Part shown: piece by piece, positions 1-12,815 of the stretch
How positions within the stretch are numbered: the first letter of the stretch is position 1
Layout: every line of letters starts with the position of its first letter
Source: Sacculina carcini
Lineage: Eukaryota > Arthropoda > Thecostraca > Sacculinidae
Direction: 5' to 3'
DNA: 64,000 bases
Assembly: GCA_916048095.2 (NCBI GenBank)
Contig: OU696593.1
Coordinates: 650,001 to 714,000 of the forward strand
Position numbers and translations under genes: made by a program
Notes under the pieces: model-generated
Databases searched by the model: none
The model's input: the letters and a program-made list of their open reading frames with translations, nothing else
What the model was told of the DNA's origin: nothing

Positions 1-74
1 ACACCAACACCACACTAACACCAGCAACACTCAGTAAGAAGCATCAATAAGAACCAAACACTGCCACAAAACAG

Positions 75-326
75 ATGGTCAATGTGTGTGTGTTTGTGTG
101 TCGATGTGTATGTGTGTGTGTTTGTGTGTGTTTGTGTGTGTTTGTGTGTGTTTGTGTGTGTCGATGTGTGTGTTTGTGTGTGAGTTGTATGGTTTGGTTC
201 AGTACGCAAGGCGCAGGTAATACATGGTTGAATGTTCAAAACAATTTATCAGCCGTCAAATTGATCGCCTATGTACATAATGAGTTTGTGTGTGTTTGTG
301 TATATTTGTATGTGTTTGTATGTTGA
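75..326. repeat. GT-rich simple repeat
   Basis: Interrupted GT tract with TTTGTG variants. No gene is visible in the first 1.2 kb of the window apart from simple repeats. Confidence 0.8.
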
Positions 327-464
327 TGTGTCGGTATGATATTTCAGTATGTCCCGCATCTAATTAGTTCTTAATGTGACCGCGTTTTTCCCTCATTTCG
401 GCAGCTTGCATTAAATTGTCTTGATTGGACGTTATGTGACGCGTATACATACTGCCTGAAGCTG

Positions 465-770
<306 letters not shown>

Positions 771-1236
771 AACACGGAAGAATGTGAATATCAAGCAGCG
801 AGAATTGCAAGACAACTCAACACAACAAGCTGGCAATATTGAACCTGCCAACATACACTGCGATCATGCTGAAATAACTCAACATATCGCTCAAATAAAT
901 GCATACCAAGGTGAAATTTCGCATAAACAAAACCAAGAAGGAAGTGAGAATTAATCAAATATATAGGAGAGATACTAGCACAGCGCCTAATACAATGTGG
1001 CTGTGTGTTAGTCTGCGTGTGTGTGTGTGTGTGTTTGGGTGCATTTGACAATATAAGTGCGTGAGTTTAAATGTGCACGTGGGAGAGAAAAAAGTGTACA
1101 TGCAAATATGCATGAATATATGAGTAGGATTTTGAGGGTGTGATTTTGTGTGTGTGTGATTGAGGCTTGTGTCTTAATATGTTTGAGTGTGTCACAGTGG
1201 AGCAGAGAGAGAGAGAGAGAGAGATAGAAAGCAAGT

Positions 1237-1708
1237 TCAGCATTTGCGGTTATTGTTGACACCGGAGTGACGCGTGTTGTAGTGATGACGACGACGAGCT
1301 CGCTGGTTGCCAGATGACTCGATCTGGCGACATTTGTTCCAGCGACTCAGACGACACTGACCCAACCACTTGCGACTGTCACGCACACTCGTCTACACAC
1401 ACACACACACAGAGACACACACACACAGAGACACACACACACACACACACAGAGACACACACACACACACACACAGAGACACACACACACACACAGTGGC
1501 ATTACTTGCCGGCAACTGATATATTATCCAGTGTTTTCTTGACGGAGAAAATAGAACAAAAATAAACCGATTCGCATTGCTATTTCTCGTGGTGAATGTT
1601 CACAGGAACGTCTGGTTGGCAGGTTGGACAAGTAGAACAAAATCATTCAGCCACTGGGCAGCTAGACGAGGCGTCGTGATAGTGTCAGACAGACAGACAG
1701 ACAAACAC

Positions 1709-1755
<47 letters not shown>

Positions 1756-2646
1756 CCTGCTGTGCGGCGGCCAGTTGAGCAGAGTTGGTTGTTGTTGTGA
1801 TGTTGGCTACTGTTTGTTGTGGCCTGGCACCGGACACCGTGTTGTTACTGCGTCTCGCACGCTGCTGCTGTTGTTGTTGTTGTTGTGAGGGTCTCACGTA
1901 GACAGACATGGACGGATGTTCAATGAGCAGATTCTCGAGACTGGAGGCCGCTCGCAGGGGACTGAGAAGACGGGCGTGAAAGCAGGCGGCCGGGGTGAGA
2001 GTCCAGTTATCCTCGACTGTCTGGTTGGAGCAGGGAGTTCCCGGGGTACTGGAGCCATTGATACCAACTGTATCAGCCGTCATTCCCGCCACATCTGCAC
2101 GACAAACACCCCAACATCATTTCATCATGACAACACACAACTAACAAACACTAACACAAACACCCCAACATCACTTCATCATGACAACACACAACTAACA
2201 AACACTAACACAAACACTAACAAAAACCTCAATGTGTATCAGTATGTCAGTATATCAGTGTCAGTGTGTGTCAGTGTGTGTCAGTGTATTAGTGTATCAG
2301 TATGTCAGTGTATCAGTGTGTCAGTGTATCAGTGTGTCAGTGTGTATCAGTGTATCAGTATGTCAGTGTATCAGTGTGTCAGTGTGTATCAGTATGTCAG
2401 TATGTCAGTTTATAAGTGTATGTCAGTGTGTCAGTATGTCAGTGTATCAGTAAGTCAGTGTATTATGTGAGAGTCACCTTGAGCAATAACGACCCAGTCA
2501 TTTAGTTCCGGGTCGCAGGCGCAACATTGTGCTTGATCGCCGCCTGTCGCTGTTACTGCTGTATCTGCACTTACGGCAGCCTGTACTTCATCCTCCAACT
2601 CGGTCTGAGCTCCACTCAAAAAATACCCGGCCAATTGTCCCAGCAT
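1237..2646 (-). CDS. TP53INP: TP53INP family protein (tumour protein p53-inducible nuclear protein / DOR-like)
   Basis: Three coding exons on the minus strand: 2646-2478, 2094-1898 and 1392-1237, with matching phases, giving about 173 aa. Exon 1 starts with ATG directly after an AG acceptor (5' UTR exon upstream) and ends with an acidic/aromatic segment ELNDWVVIAQ, positioned like the LC3-interacting motif of TP53INP1/2. Exon 2 carries VEDNWTLTPAACF and the family signature SLENLLIEHPSMSVY, which I recognise as diagnostic. Exon 3, read after a good donor at 1897, encodes a basic tail (GNQRARRRHHYNTRH) and a stop. Family members are nuclear/autophagy co-factors that shuttle between nucleus and autophagosome; that role is inferred. 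The last exon is the least certain part: reading through the exon 2 donor would instead give a polyglutamine tail. Confidence 0.82.
1397..1496. repeat. (CA)n/GAGACACA repeat abutting TP53INP exon 3 acceptor
   Basis: On the gene's sense strand this is a (TG)n tract ending in GTGTAG at the proposed 3' splice site at 1393-1394. Confidence 0.85.
1687..1754. repeat. (CAGA)n tetranucleotide repeat
   Basis: About 16 near-perfect CAGA units in TP53INP intron 2. A short TTG/CTG tract (1860-1886) lies nearby. Confidence 0.9.
2231..2464. repeat. Minisatellite, core TGTCAG/TATCAG
   Basis: Array of 8-bp units alternating GTATCAGT and GTGTCAGT, inside TP53INP intron 1 immediately downstream of the exon 1 donor (2477). 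A duplicated 50-60 bp AACACTAACACAAACACC segment lies just upstream (2103-2225). Confidence 0.9.
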
Positions 2647-2649
2647 TTC

Positions 2650-4418
2650 TGCTAACACACGTAAATAACAACATACACATGCAAATAACACAACATACAC
2701 ATGCAAATAACAACATACACATGCAAATAGCATGTATAACAAATGGTCTGTATTACAACCTCATTATAACCAGTACAAAACATCATAAAATTAAATATCA
2801 AACCACAACACCAATTCGTTTCCAATCGCCAAAATATAGGCAAGCGCGCAACACGCGATAACACACGCGATAAAACCTGATATTAGAATAACAAAACATT
2901 CAGGTTCCACTAATTGACCAGGTATGAGAGTGTGGTGTTATGAACCAATGCAGTGGATTAATAAATCAAGATGGCGCGGTATTGTGTGTGTCAGCACGAA
3001 ATGTCCAGTTTCATCAGGCAAAAACAACTACAACACGTCCCTCAAAATTGTTCCGAAAATGGTACAAATTATACATTAAGTTTAAATGGAGAAGCATAGA
3101 CACTATATCGGGAAAGAAAGAAAACTGGGATGCAGTGGCACAATAAAACTGAGTAATTACAGTGAAATAACTCAAAATTTTACATCTCAAAATCATTAGT
3201 CCCAAAAACCAGCAGCAAAATATACCCCAAAATATTCAGTGCAACTGCGCAAACTAAGCCCAATCTAAACTACATTTATCATTCATTAGGAAACACAACA
3301 CAAAGACCATCGAATTCTAGTGTTTGCAAAACAATTTCATACCCCAAGTAATAAGCAAATAACCAACGACCAAAAATGCACTCAATTTACGTATGCCAAC
3401 ATGAAATAAAGCAGAAATTTACTAAAAAACAAAGAACAACCAACCTCGAAGCAGCAGAACTAGTCTACTATGCTGTTATTGCTGAAAAGTTTACGATTCG
3501 ACGTCATCAGAGGACGCCACGACACGCACTCCCATTGGCTGATACCTGCTCAGCCCCGCCCACAAAACAATAAACAAAGGTATATCTACGAAAAAATGAA
3601 CCAAGAAAACATTGGAACATGTTCTGTATTTATAAATATGACTCAAAAAGAGTTTTTCATTCTTTAATAACTAATTTCGTAATTGTAAGTGTTTTTTCAA
3701 AGCAATAGCCATTATGATGGCAGACGATCAGCTGACTGCATCGCCTTTGTCTCTGAGTGACGCCCACACCCCCACCCTCCCCATCACTGTGGGAGTAATT
3801 GCGTCGTTGTGTTGACAGTTCCAGTCAATTGTGTTTAACCTGTTTATGCCAACTCACTAAGTCGATAAGAGTCATAACCACTAATATAATAAACAAGTAT
3901 TAAACACTGGACAAACAAATATTATTTGTCGTTGCCATCCTATTTGTTTTTGAGTCCGATATTCGTGAATCGCCCCATAAAACGATGAAAATGCTAAATT
4001 CATGCAAGTTAAATGAAAGTATAAAATTCAAGGATTGGCGAAACGACGTGAATTATGGCACCGTACGATCTGAATGTATATCTCGCATAACGCAGAACAG
4101 AGAGCAGAACGGTGAAAGTCGAGGTCTTCCCAGGGACAGGGACTAGTTGACTTATGACAGGTTTTATATCTGACTCCTCATCACTCGTACAACCACCAGT
4201 GAAATATCTGTACAATGCTAGATAAACCACTCAGGGAATGTATTGTGCCAAATTCCAACAGCGGGAAACCATGCAGTAAAATGAGCAACCAGAAATGACA
4301 CGTTTTTGTGATAATATTCACTGGGAGGTAGACAATTTCGTCATTACAAGCCTGACACAGACTTCAAGTCTGGCAGGACGCGTGTTTGCAAATATGGGAC
4401 ACATTGGTCAATAGCATT

Positions 4419-4449
<31 letters not shown>

Positions 4450-4588
4450 ACCGACTAACATGGAACAACACAAATAACACAAATAAACATAATAATCGCT
4501 CAGTAAATGAGACAGGAATAATGAATGATAAGTATCATAACTTCCAAGATACGAGTTAATGTAGGAATCACATGAGAGGACTATTATG
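2650..4588. other. Gene-free stretch upstream of TP53INP
   Basis: Moderately AT-rich unique DNA with no coding exon I can support. It contains three short ATACACATGCAAATAACA repeats (2660-2730) and, at about 3490-3800, a GC-richer patch listed separately as a possible promoter. A 73-codon minus-strand open frame (4009-4230) has no recognisable domain. Confidence 0.5.
3495..3800 (-). promoter_or_regulatory. Possible TP53INP promoter region
   Basis: A local GC-rich patch with a GACGTCA CRE-like half palindrome (3499-3505), an inverted CCAAT box (CATTGGCTG, near 3534) and a CCCCGCCCA GC box (near 3554), followed by C-rich DNA. It lies about 0.9 kb upstream of the TP53INP start on the same side as its missing 5' UTR exon. 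Assignment rests only on motifs and position. Confidence 0.3.
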
Positions 4589-4589
4589 C

Positions 4590-4996
4590 GTTTCTAAAAA
4601 CACAATTCAAAAAAATACTTACAGAGAAACTGGAGGGCAATTGACAACAATAAGCTCAGGCGTATCAAAGACGAATTTAAGCATTGCAGCAGTAGTGACA
4701 TTAGAAGTCAACAAAAAGAGGTAATATTGGTAAGATTAAGAACAGGACATACTAGTATTTCATATAAAGAATTGAACTAAATGGAGGTGCACCGCACTGT
4801 CATGTTTGCAACAAGACTAACAATGTTGCACATATTATACTCGAATTTACTAGGTACAGTCAACAGAGAAAAGCATTAAACGATTACTGTAAATGCAGCA
4901 ATATTTATCTTACAATTGAAAATGTATTGGGGGAAAATCAACCAATAGTAAACACGGTGCTTCAGTACATAGATCAGAACATCAACATAATATGAC
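4590..4996 (+). mobile_element. Decayed non-LTR retrotransposon, ORF2 C-terminal fragment
   Basis: Reading with one stop/frameshift near 4780 gives NKLRRIKDEF, then RLRTGHTSISYKELN, then a zinc-knuckle-like HCHVCNKTNNVAHI and an ENVLGEN tail ending in a stop at about 4996. This order matches the extreme C-terminus of Jockey/R1/CR1-type LINE ORF2 proteins after the reverse transcriptase. It is 5'-truncated and inactive. Confidence 0.65.
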
Positions 4997-5251
4997 AGCC
5001 ATGTGTACTGAACTTGACCAATTTCTTCTCAAATGTGTGACAGATTGTATTATGTGTTATTTTCATGGAAAAAACTTATATATCTATGGATATGGTATAT
5101 ATGTAAGGTATATATTTGCATGCATTGTATGTACAACCATTTGAAATGGGTAGTACTTGCCTTAAAACATTAGAAAAACAGGAACATTGAAACTGTTGTG
5201 ATTGATTGTGATTTATTGACTGATTATATTATATGTGTATAGACATATATG

Positions 5252-5316
<65 letters not shown>
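5252..5316. repeat. (TA)n microsatellite
   Basis: Pure AT dinucleotide tract, followed by a short GTGTGTAT tail. Confidence 0.95.
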
Positions 5317-5322
<6 letters not shown>

Positions 5323-5344
5323 ATTTATGTGTGTATATGCCCGG

Positions 5345-5482
5345 TGAATGTGATGGAGAAATGGAGATGTAGTGTGATGTGAGGAATGTGATGGAGGAAT
5401 GGAGATGGAGTGTGAAGTGAGGAGGAATGTGATGGAGGAATGGAGATGTAGTGTGGTGTGAGGAGGAATGTGATGGAGAGGA
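5345..5482. repeat. Minisatellite, about 46-50 bp unit
   Basis: Three imperfect copies of a GATGGAGGAATGGAGATG-containing unit. Confidence 0.7.
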
Positions 5483-6159
5483 GTGGTAGATTGGCAACAA
5501 TGGGAACGACTGTAATAATAAGCAGCGATAATCCACCTGGATTAGCTCCTGTTGCAGTCGTTCAGTGATTGAATAAAAAAATGACACCAATGACGTCATA
5601 CACCGTTAATATTGATATCTTGAACTCACTCACTACACACATACACACACACACACTGAGTAATTCAGCACCAATTGGTATCAAGCGATATTCTCAATAC
5701 ACCAACCATGCTAAAAGATATATTAAAACAGATTCTTGGTAAAAACATATAGAAACTGATGAAGAGAAACAAGGTGAAATTGAATGGACATGGATGAACG
5801 AAATGAACGACTAGAAATGACCAAATCAAACTCAAACACAAACACAAACATGATCGCCATCAGCAATTAAACACACAAACACAACAATCATACAAACGTA
5901 GAAAAATACTCCACCATAATAATAATAATAACAATAGCAGCAGCATATAAGACGAACTCATCAAACACATTAAGCCGATAATTCGACATAACTGCGTGGT
6001 TTGTTGTTTTGCTAGCTAGATAAAGCAATGTCATTATGAACTGAGCGCTATCATTACGACGAGTATAGCAGCAATAAGACGACACACTCGCATGTACCGC
6101 TATCTTGTGTATCATATACTATCAGCTAACATCACATGCTCTCAATTGTCACACATAAA

Positions 6160-6660
6160 CACACCGACACACATACACACACCGACACTGACACACACAA
6201 ACACACCGACACATACACACACACACACTGACACATACACACACACACTGACACATACACACACACCGACACTGACACACACACACACTGACACACACAC
6301 TGACACACACTGAAACACACATACACTGACACACTGACATACTGATACACACTGACACACACAAACACTGACACACACAAACACTGACACACACACACAC
6401 TGACACACCGACACACATACTGACACACACACTGACACACACTGACACACACTGACACACACTGACACACACACTGACACACACTGAAACACACATACAC
6501 TGACACACTGACATACTGATACACACTGACACACACAAACACTGACACACACAAACACTGACACACACACACACTGACACACCGACACACATACTGACAC
6601 ACACACACACACACTGACACACACACTGACACACACACTGACACACACACTGACACACGG
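6160..6660. repeat. Minisatellite, core CACTGACA, with higher-order duplication
   Basis: CA-rich array punctuated by CTGACA. A block of about 175 bp containing ACTGAAACAC and ACATACTGATAC occurs twice (near 6305-6430 and 6480-6605), so the array also has a higher-order repeat. It lies just 3' of the IP6K stop codon, on that gene's transcribed side. Confidence 0.85.
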
Positions 6661-6710
6661 ATACCACTGCACTAATGGTTGTTTGCAGGCAGAAATCTCG
6701 TGAGAAGAGG

Positions 6711-8851
6711 CTAGCTGAGCTTCTGCAAAACTGACTCGAGCATTTGCAGCAGATTTTCCACGCCGAACAGAAAGCCTCGATCAGGTCCGTGATGAGCCAC
6801 GCTGCCTTCAAGCCCGGCGTGGGTGGCGTGAGCGAAGTCAATGATTCTCACATCAACACGCTCGTGTGAGTCACTCGCTGCAGTAACAGAAGTCACCTGG
6901 CCGCCCGAACACACGGGAGGTGACTCAACATCACTGGATGTGTCGGCATGCTGATAAGAGAAGGCTGATGTGGTGGAGGTGTGCGGATGTGGCGAGTCTG
7001 ATGTGACGGAAGATGTGATGGGAAAATGCGGCGATGTGTTGGATGTGGTGGCAGGAGGAAGATGAGGTGATACAGTGGATGTGGCCGCGTCGTAGATGAG
7101 CAGTAGAGATGAGGTGAAGAAGCGAAATGAGACGAGATGCATCAGAGTGGCTCGCAGCTCATGAAGGCGGTGAATCCAGCGCGCCACAACTGAACACCGG
7201 CCACGAGACAGAGTCACATCACCACCCTCGTCTCCGCCACACACGAAATATCTCAGCGCCTCCTTGAACCCCTCCACTGATAACTGTCTGCCGTAGTACT
7301 TGCTACGACACAAGTAGCGACCCAGTCTGCTGCTGTACACCTGCACACACACACAAACACACTCATACACACTCACTACTTGTACACAGATAGCAAACAG
7401 ACAGACTGACAGACTGACAGACGGACAAACAGAGAGAGATACAGACGGACAGACAAACAGACCTGCATGCCATTGATGCGCACACCCAATGTGCACGAGG
7501 TTGTGTTGGCAACCTTGGCTTTTTTGCTCCTCTGTTTGGCGTCGGTATCATCGTCTGCGTACTGTCTGGTGCCCATCTTGAGGTCGAGAACACAGGGGTA
7601 CGTGTAGCTATGAGTCAGGTTCTCCAGCAGAATGTACTTGCCTGTCGCACACAAACATGATCATTGACAGTGACAAAAACACAGCCGCCGCCCGCCTCAC
7701 ACAATCGCCGTCGAATACGTACATGACGAGTGAGGAGACGCGGCGGTCACGTGAGAAACATCACTGTGTGAGTTGTAGGAGAACAGTTGTTGAGAGGCGC
7801 AGTTGAGCAGCCAGGGATTGTGAAGTGCTCTCTGACACTCGGTCATTGAATCGGCCGCTTCTTGAAACACGTGCCTCCGCTCGTCAAACACCTCTATCCG
7901 TCCGCAACTCAGCAAGCGCACTCTGCCACACACACAGCACTGGTACATAACCGAGCCTCACTGATGCTGCACATGAGCAACAGGCACGTGAGATGCATGA
8001 ACCGCACGAGACATCAGCAGTGTTATAAGCAGTACCTGCGTCTGGCTCGCACTTGTCCACAGTGAGAGCTGGCCGTCTGTTGGCCTGCACGACGGAACGT
8101 CTTGGGCACATAGGCCATCAACGTGACTGATCCGTCAGAATCCTTGACAAACTTCACCTGTCATCACAACAACAACAACAACAACTGTGTATACAAATAT
8201 CAGCTGAACACACGCAAATATCTCATATGTCCACCATCACACAACATATGTATCCAGTTAAAACGTGTAAAATACAATGTTCTCAACATAACACGTATAT
8301 TTTACTCAAGTGAAGAAATGTTGACGATAGAACAAGATAGTAGATGATAGAAAAAAAATCAGGAAAAATATTCACTCGCCACAGAACAAGCAGCATATAA
8401 GTCCGCTAATACAGTAGGAAAGAGCAGATGAGTGAGGCAGACACTCACCTCAACAACCCCTCTGTACTCGGGCACAAACGGCTTCATTTGATCAGGCATC
8501 GTCTCGTAAAAGCTGAGTTCTCGAGCGATCAATGGCTTGCACACTGTCGTGTCATCCAGTGAAAACATGTGACTGTGCCCGCCCACCTGGTGAATGAACG
8601 GCTCCAACTGACACACACACACACACATATACATATACTGATATGACATCGAGTCTATGCAGCCATATATCGTGAATTAACTAGTCTTTATATATGTAAA
8701 TGCAATTACAAGTGCATTCAGGAGTTATTGGCTCGATGGATAACCTCTCCTGGACAAGAAAATAAATTATGTTCAAAGAAATGAAGATGTTCAGGCTGGC
8801 AGATATAATAGCACTCACATAGACGGGTTCCAGCGCCTTGCGATCGGCCAT
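6711..8851 (-). CDS. IP6K: Inositol hexakisphosphate kinase
   Basis: Six exons on the minus strand: 8851-8819 ([11 protein letters not shown]), 8607-8449, 8157-8036, 7922-7723, 7641-7463, 7340-6711. Phases agree throughout, giving 440 aa, the usual length for animal IP6Ks. Exon 2 has [12 protein letters not shown] and [15 protein letters not shown]; exon 5 has the catalytic inositol-polyphosphate kinase motif [12 protein letters not shown] and LGVRINGMQ; exon 6 has [20 protein letters not shown], the metal-binding IIDFAH motif and a terminal [13 protein letters not shown]. The enzyme phosphorylates InsP6 to the pyrophosphate 5-InsP7. A Ser/Thr/Pro-rich linker in exon 6, between the SLLLIYD and DFAH motifs, is the variable region of the family. 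The start is the first ATG of exon 1, followed by a GTGAGT donor. One IP6K-type gene is seen, so no paralog number is given. Confidence 0.95.
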
Positions 8852-10203
8852 AACTCACTCAACATGAACAACTTCAACCACACTGAAACACCACCACAAC
8901 CAAAAACACGCACACATGACCATGTCTCAGTAACAACACCTGCCAATATTATCGAATAGTATCTATTTATCACCTTGACCTCATTATTTACATACATACC
9001 AGCAATTGTATCTATAGCAGCACATCGCGTTTTTTAAACACATACCTCATTTAAAGCGATCATTATTTTTTCCACTGTCACCAAATTACGCAATGAATAT
9101 TTAAGAGCTCAAGCCAACTTATAAAAACTCACATAAAACATGCGCATAAAGGACGCAACTCTACTCATACACTAAAAGCAATACTCGGTAAAGTTTGCTG
9201 AATTAAGGCAATTCTGCAAACTCTCAATTTTTAAAATATGCAAAGGATAATGTAACGATAGACATGTAGCATGACTGTTACAAGACAAAGATTATACAGA
9301 ATATAGTAAAAACCAATGCACCCTGCTCATAGTACCTATAAATAGCAAGAACAAAATTCATATAACAAAATATCCCAGGAAAATTACTGCGCAGATTTAA
9401 CAGCTATGAACACAAACCTAGGAAAAGCAACATACCCATCGGACACTGCGACTATAACTGGGAAAACAAGTTATCCGAATCGAGACATAAGTTGCTCACT
9501 GAATACACATCTAGTAGTTTATAATTTATATTGGTCAATATCAGTAACAAGTCAAACAAACAGGAAAACTTAAAATTTTCGTAATTTCTTCAAATTATAA
9601 AATTTATTCCAAATAATTCCAAATTCAACCTACACTTTCAGGAAAGCATTCAACGCCATCTAGAAAATACATCCATTTACCATTTGAACGTAAGGGGGCA
9701 AAGAATGTTCAAAAGGAGACCTATGTATGCTGTTTATTAAATGAGCACACGGCAATAATACAAACTTCAGTTGTAGTACAGCTTATGTAATTCGGGTATG
9801 TTCTATTCAGCTTCAGATGCAATCCGGAAGTACTTCTAAGATTCGCATTTCATAAGTTATTCGCTATGAGCTTCTGAAATGAATGCAGAAGATATCAGAA
9901 GTCGTCACTTATGGCGCAGAGTAGGCATTCAATTCGTTTGTTTTGCGAACATTTATTTCGAGCATAAACAGTTCAGAACTGCAAAACTATTTTTATTTTA
10001 CACATTGAAGTATGGTTGATGTATGAGAGAATATGACTGGATGATGTCAGCACTGACACAACACAAAACACGTGCACTCACTGACAGCACACCTCCACTC
10101 GCTGCTAACATTCACCTCAATGACACATTACATACGCCCATCGCCACACTCAACCAAACACTTCACACACACACACACACACACGTGGACGGTTGGTGTG
10201 ACG
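8852..10203. other. Intergenic region between IP6K 5' end and GATB 3' end
   Basis: AT-rich unique DNA. The first part should hold the IP6K promoter and 5' UTR; no TATA or CpG island is obvious. Near 9992-9997 TTTATT gives an AATAAA on the minus strand, about 205 bp past the GATB stop and a plausible GATB poly(A) signal. No coding potential recognised. Confidence 0.5.
9992..9997 (-). terminator. Candidate GATB polyadenylation signal
   Basis: AATAAA on the minus strand, about 205 bp downstream of the GATB stop codon. Confidence 0.4.
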
Positions 10204-10441
10204 TCACGGAGAGTCACGTGATGTTGTGGGTGTGACAGGAGAGTCACGTGATGGTGTGGGTGTGACAGGAGAGTCACGTGATGTTGTGGGTGTGACAGGA
10301 GAGGTGAGCAGATGCATCATTTCACTTTGAGCCAGTTCAGAGAGCACGCGGTTGTTGGACGCAGCCACCACTGCCCTGGTCAACACGGCTATGGCACGCT
10401 GCTTCTTCTTGTCTGACTTGCAGTTCATGAAATTCCTCACC

Positions 10442-10478
<37 letters not shown>

Positions 10479-11275
10479 TATAAGTACAATGTATCATTTA
10501 CCCCTGAATGTCTCATATATCAAACATGTCTCTGATAAAATAGATGCATGCCAATTTTAGAGCTACAATTCACGGCGTTCACGCTGTTTTCCCATTTTAC
10601 CTTGTTAATTTATGTTAATAATAACAATAATGTTATAGTAGTGAGGCCAGGCTGAGAACAATGTTATGTTGTTGTTGTATGATAAGAGAAAACAGTGACC
10701 TATTAGTGATCTATTAGTGACCTGTTAGTGACCTGTTAGTGACCTGTTTGTGATGTTCTCGCGAGACATCGAGACACAGTTGTTGAACGTGATGGCGGTC
10801 AGTGATGAGCGACCATTGACGTGCTAGCATTAGTTGGCGAGGTTGAGAGTCGGGCCGTTGCCACAACGCAGCCAACATTTCATACAACCATTCAGGAGCC
10901 AACTCTTTCTCCTGCCATAAATCAAACACTGCAGCCACGTGTCTCACCGGCACACGACTGACACACATACAAACACATACACACACATGAAGGTGATATC
11001 TGTCTCACTGACACACACACACATGATGGTGATATCTGTCTCACTGACACACACATATACACACATGATGGTGATATCTGTCTCACTGACACACACACAC
11101 ATGAAGATGATATCTGTCTCACTGACACACACACATGAAGGTAATATCTGTCTCACTGACACACACACACATGATGGTGATATCTGTCTCACTGACACAC
11201 ACATATACACACATGATGGTGATATCTGTCTCACTGACACACACACACACACATGATGTTGATATCTGTCTCACT

Positions 11276-11311
<36 letters not shown>

Positions 11312-12338
11312 AAGGTGATATCTGTCTCACTGACACACACATACAAACACATGATGGAGATATCTGTCTCACTGACACACACACACACACACATGATGGA
11401 GATATCTGTCTCACTGACACACACACACACACACACACATGAAGGTGATATCTGTCTCACTGACACACACACATGATGGAGATATCTGTCTCACTGACAC
11501 ACATACATGATGGTGATATCTGTCTCACTGACACACACACACACACATGAAGGTGATATCTGTCTCACTGACACACACACACACACATGATGATGATATC
11601 TGTCTCACTGACACACACACACACACATACACACACACATGAAGGTAATATCTGTCTCACTGACACATACACACATGATGGTAATATCTGTCTCACTGAC
11701 ACACACACACATGATGGTAATATCTGTCTCACTGACACACACACATACACACACACATGAAGGTAATATCTGTCTCACTGACACATACACACATGATGGT
11801 AATATCTGTCTCACTGACACACACACACATGATGGTAATATCTGTCTCACTGACACATACACACATGATGGTAATATCTGTCTCACTGACACACACACAC
11901 ACACACATGATGGTAATATCTGTCTCACTGACACACACACACACACACATGAAGGTAATATCTGTCTCACTGACACACACACACACACACATGATGGTAA
12001 TATCTGTCTCACTGACACACACACACACACACATGATGGTAATATCTGTCTCACTGACACACACACACATGATGGAGATATCTGTCTCACTGACACACAC
12101 ACACACACATGATGGTGATCTCTGTCTCACTGACACACACACACACATGATGGTGATCTCTGTCTCACTGACACACACACACACATACACACATGATGGT
12201 AATATCTGTCTCACTGACACACACACACACACACACATGATGGTAATATCTGTCTCACTGACACACACACACACATGATGGTGATCTCTGTCTCACTGAC
12301 ACACACACACATACATGATGGTGATATCTGTCTCACTG

Positions 12339-12369
<31 letters not shown>

Positions 12370-12426
12370 AAGGTGATATCTGTCTCACTGACACATACAC
12401 ACATGATGGTAATATCTGTCTCACTG

Positions 12427-12457
<31 letters not shown>

Positions 12458-12480
12458 TGATGGTGATCTCTGTCTCACTG

Positions 12481-12511
<31 letters not shown>

Positions 12512-12567
12512 AAGGTGATATCTGTCTCACTGACACATACACACATGATGGTAATATCTGTCTCACT

Positions 12568-12601
<34 letters not shown>

Positions 12602-12781
12602 ATGGTGATCTCCGTCTCACTGACACACACACACACACACACATGATGGAGATATCTGTCTCACTGACACACACACACACATGATGGTGATATCTGTCTC
12701 ACTGACACACACATACATGAAGGTGATATCTGTCTCACTGACACACACACACACACACATGATGTTGATATCTGTCTCACT

Positions 12782-12815
<34 letters not shown>

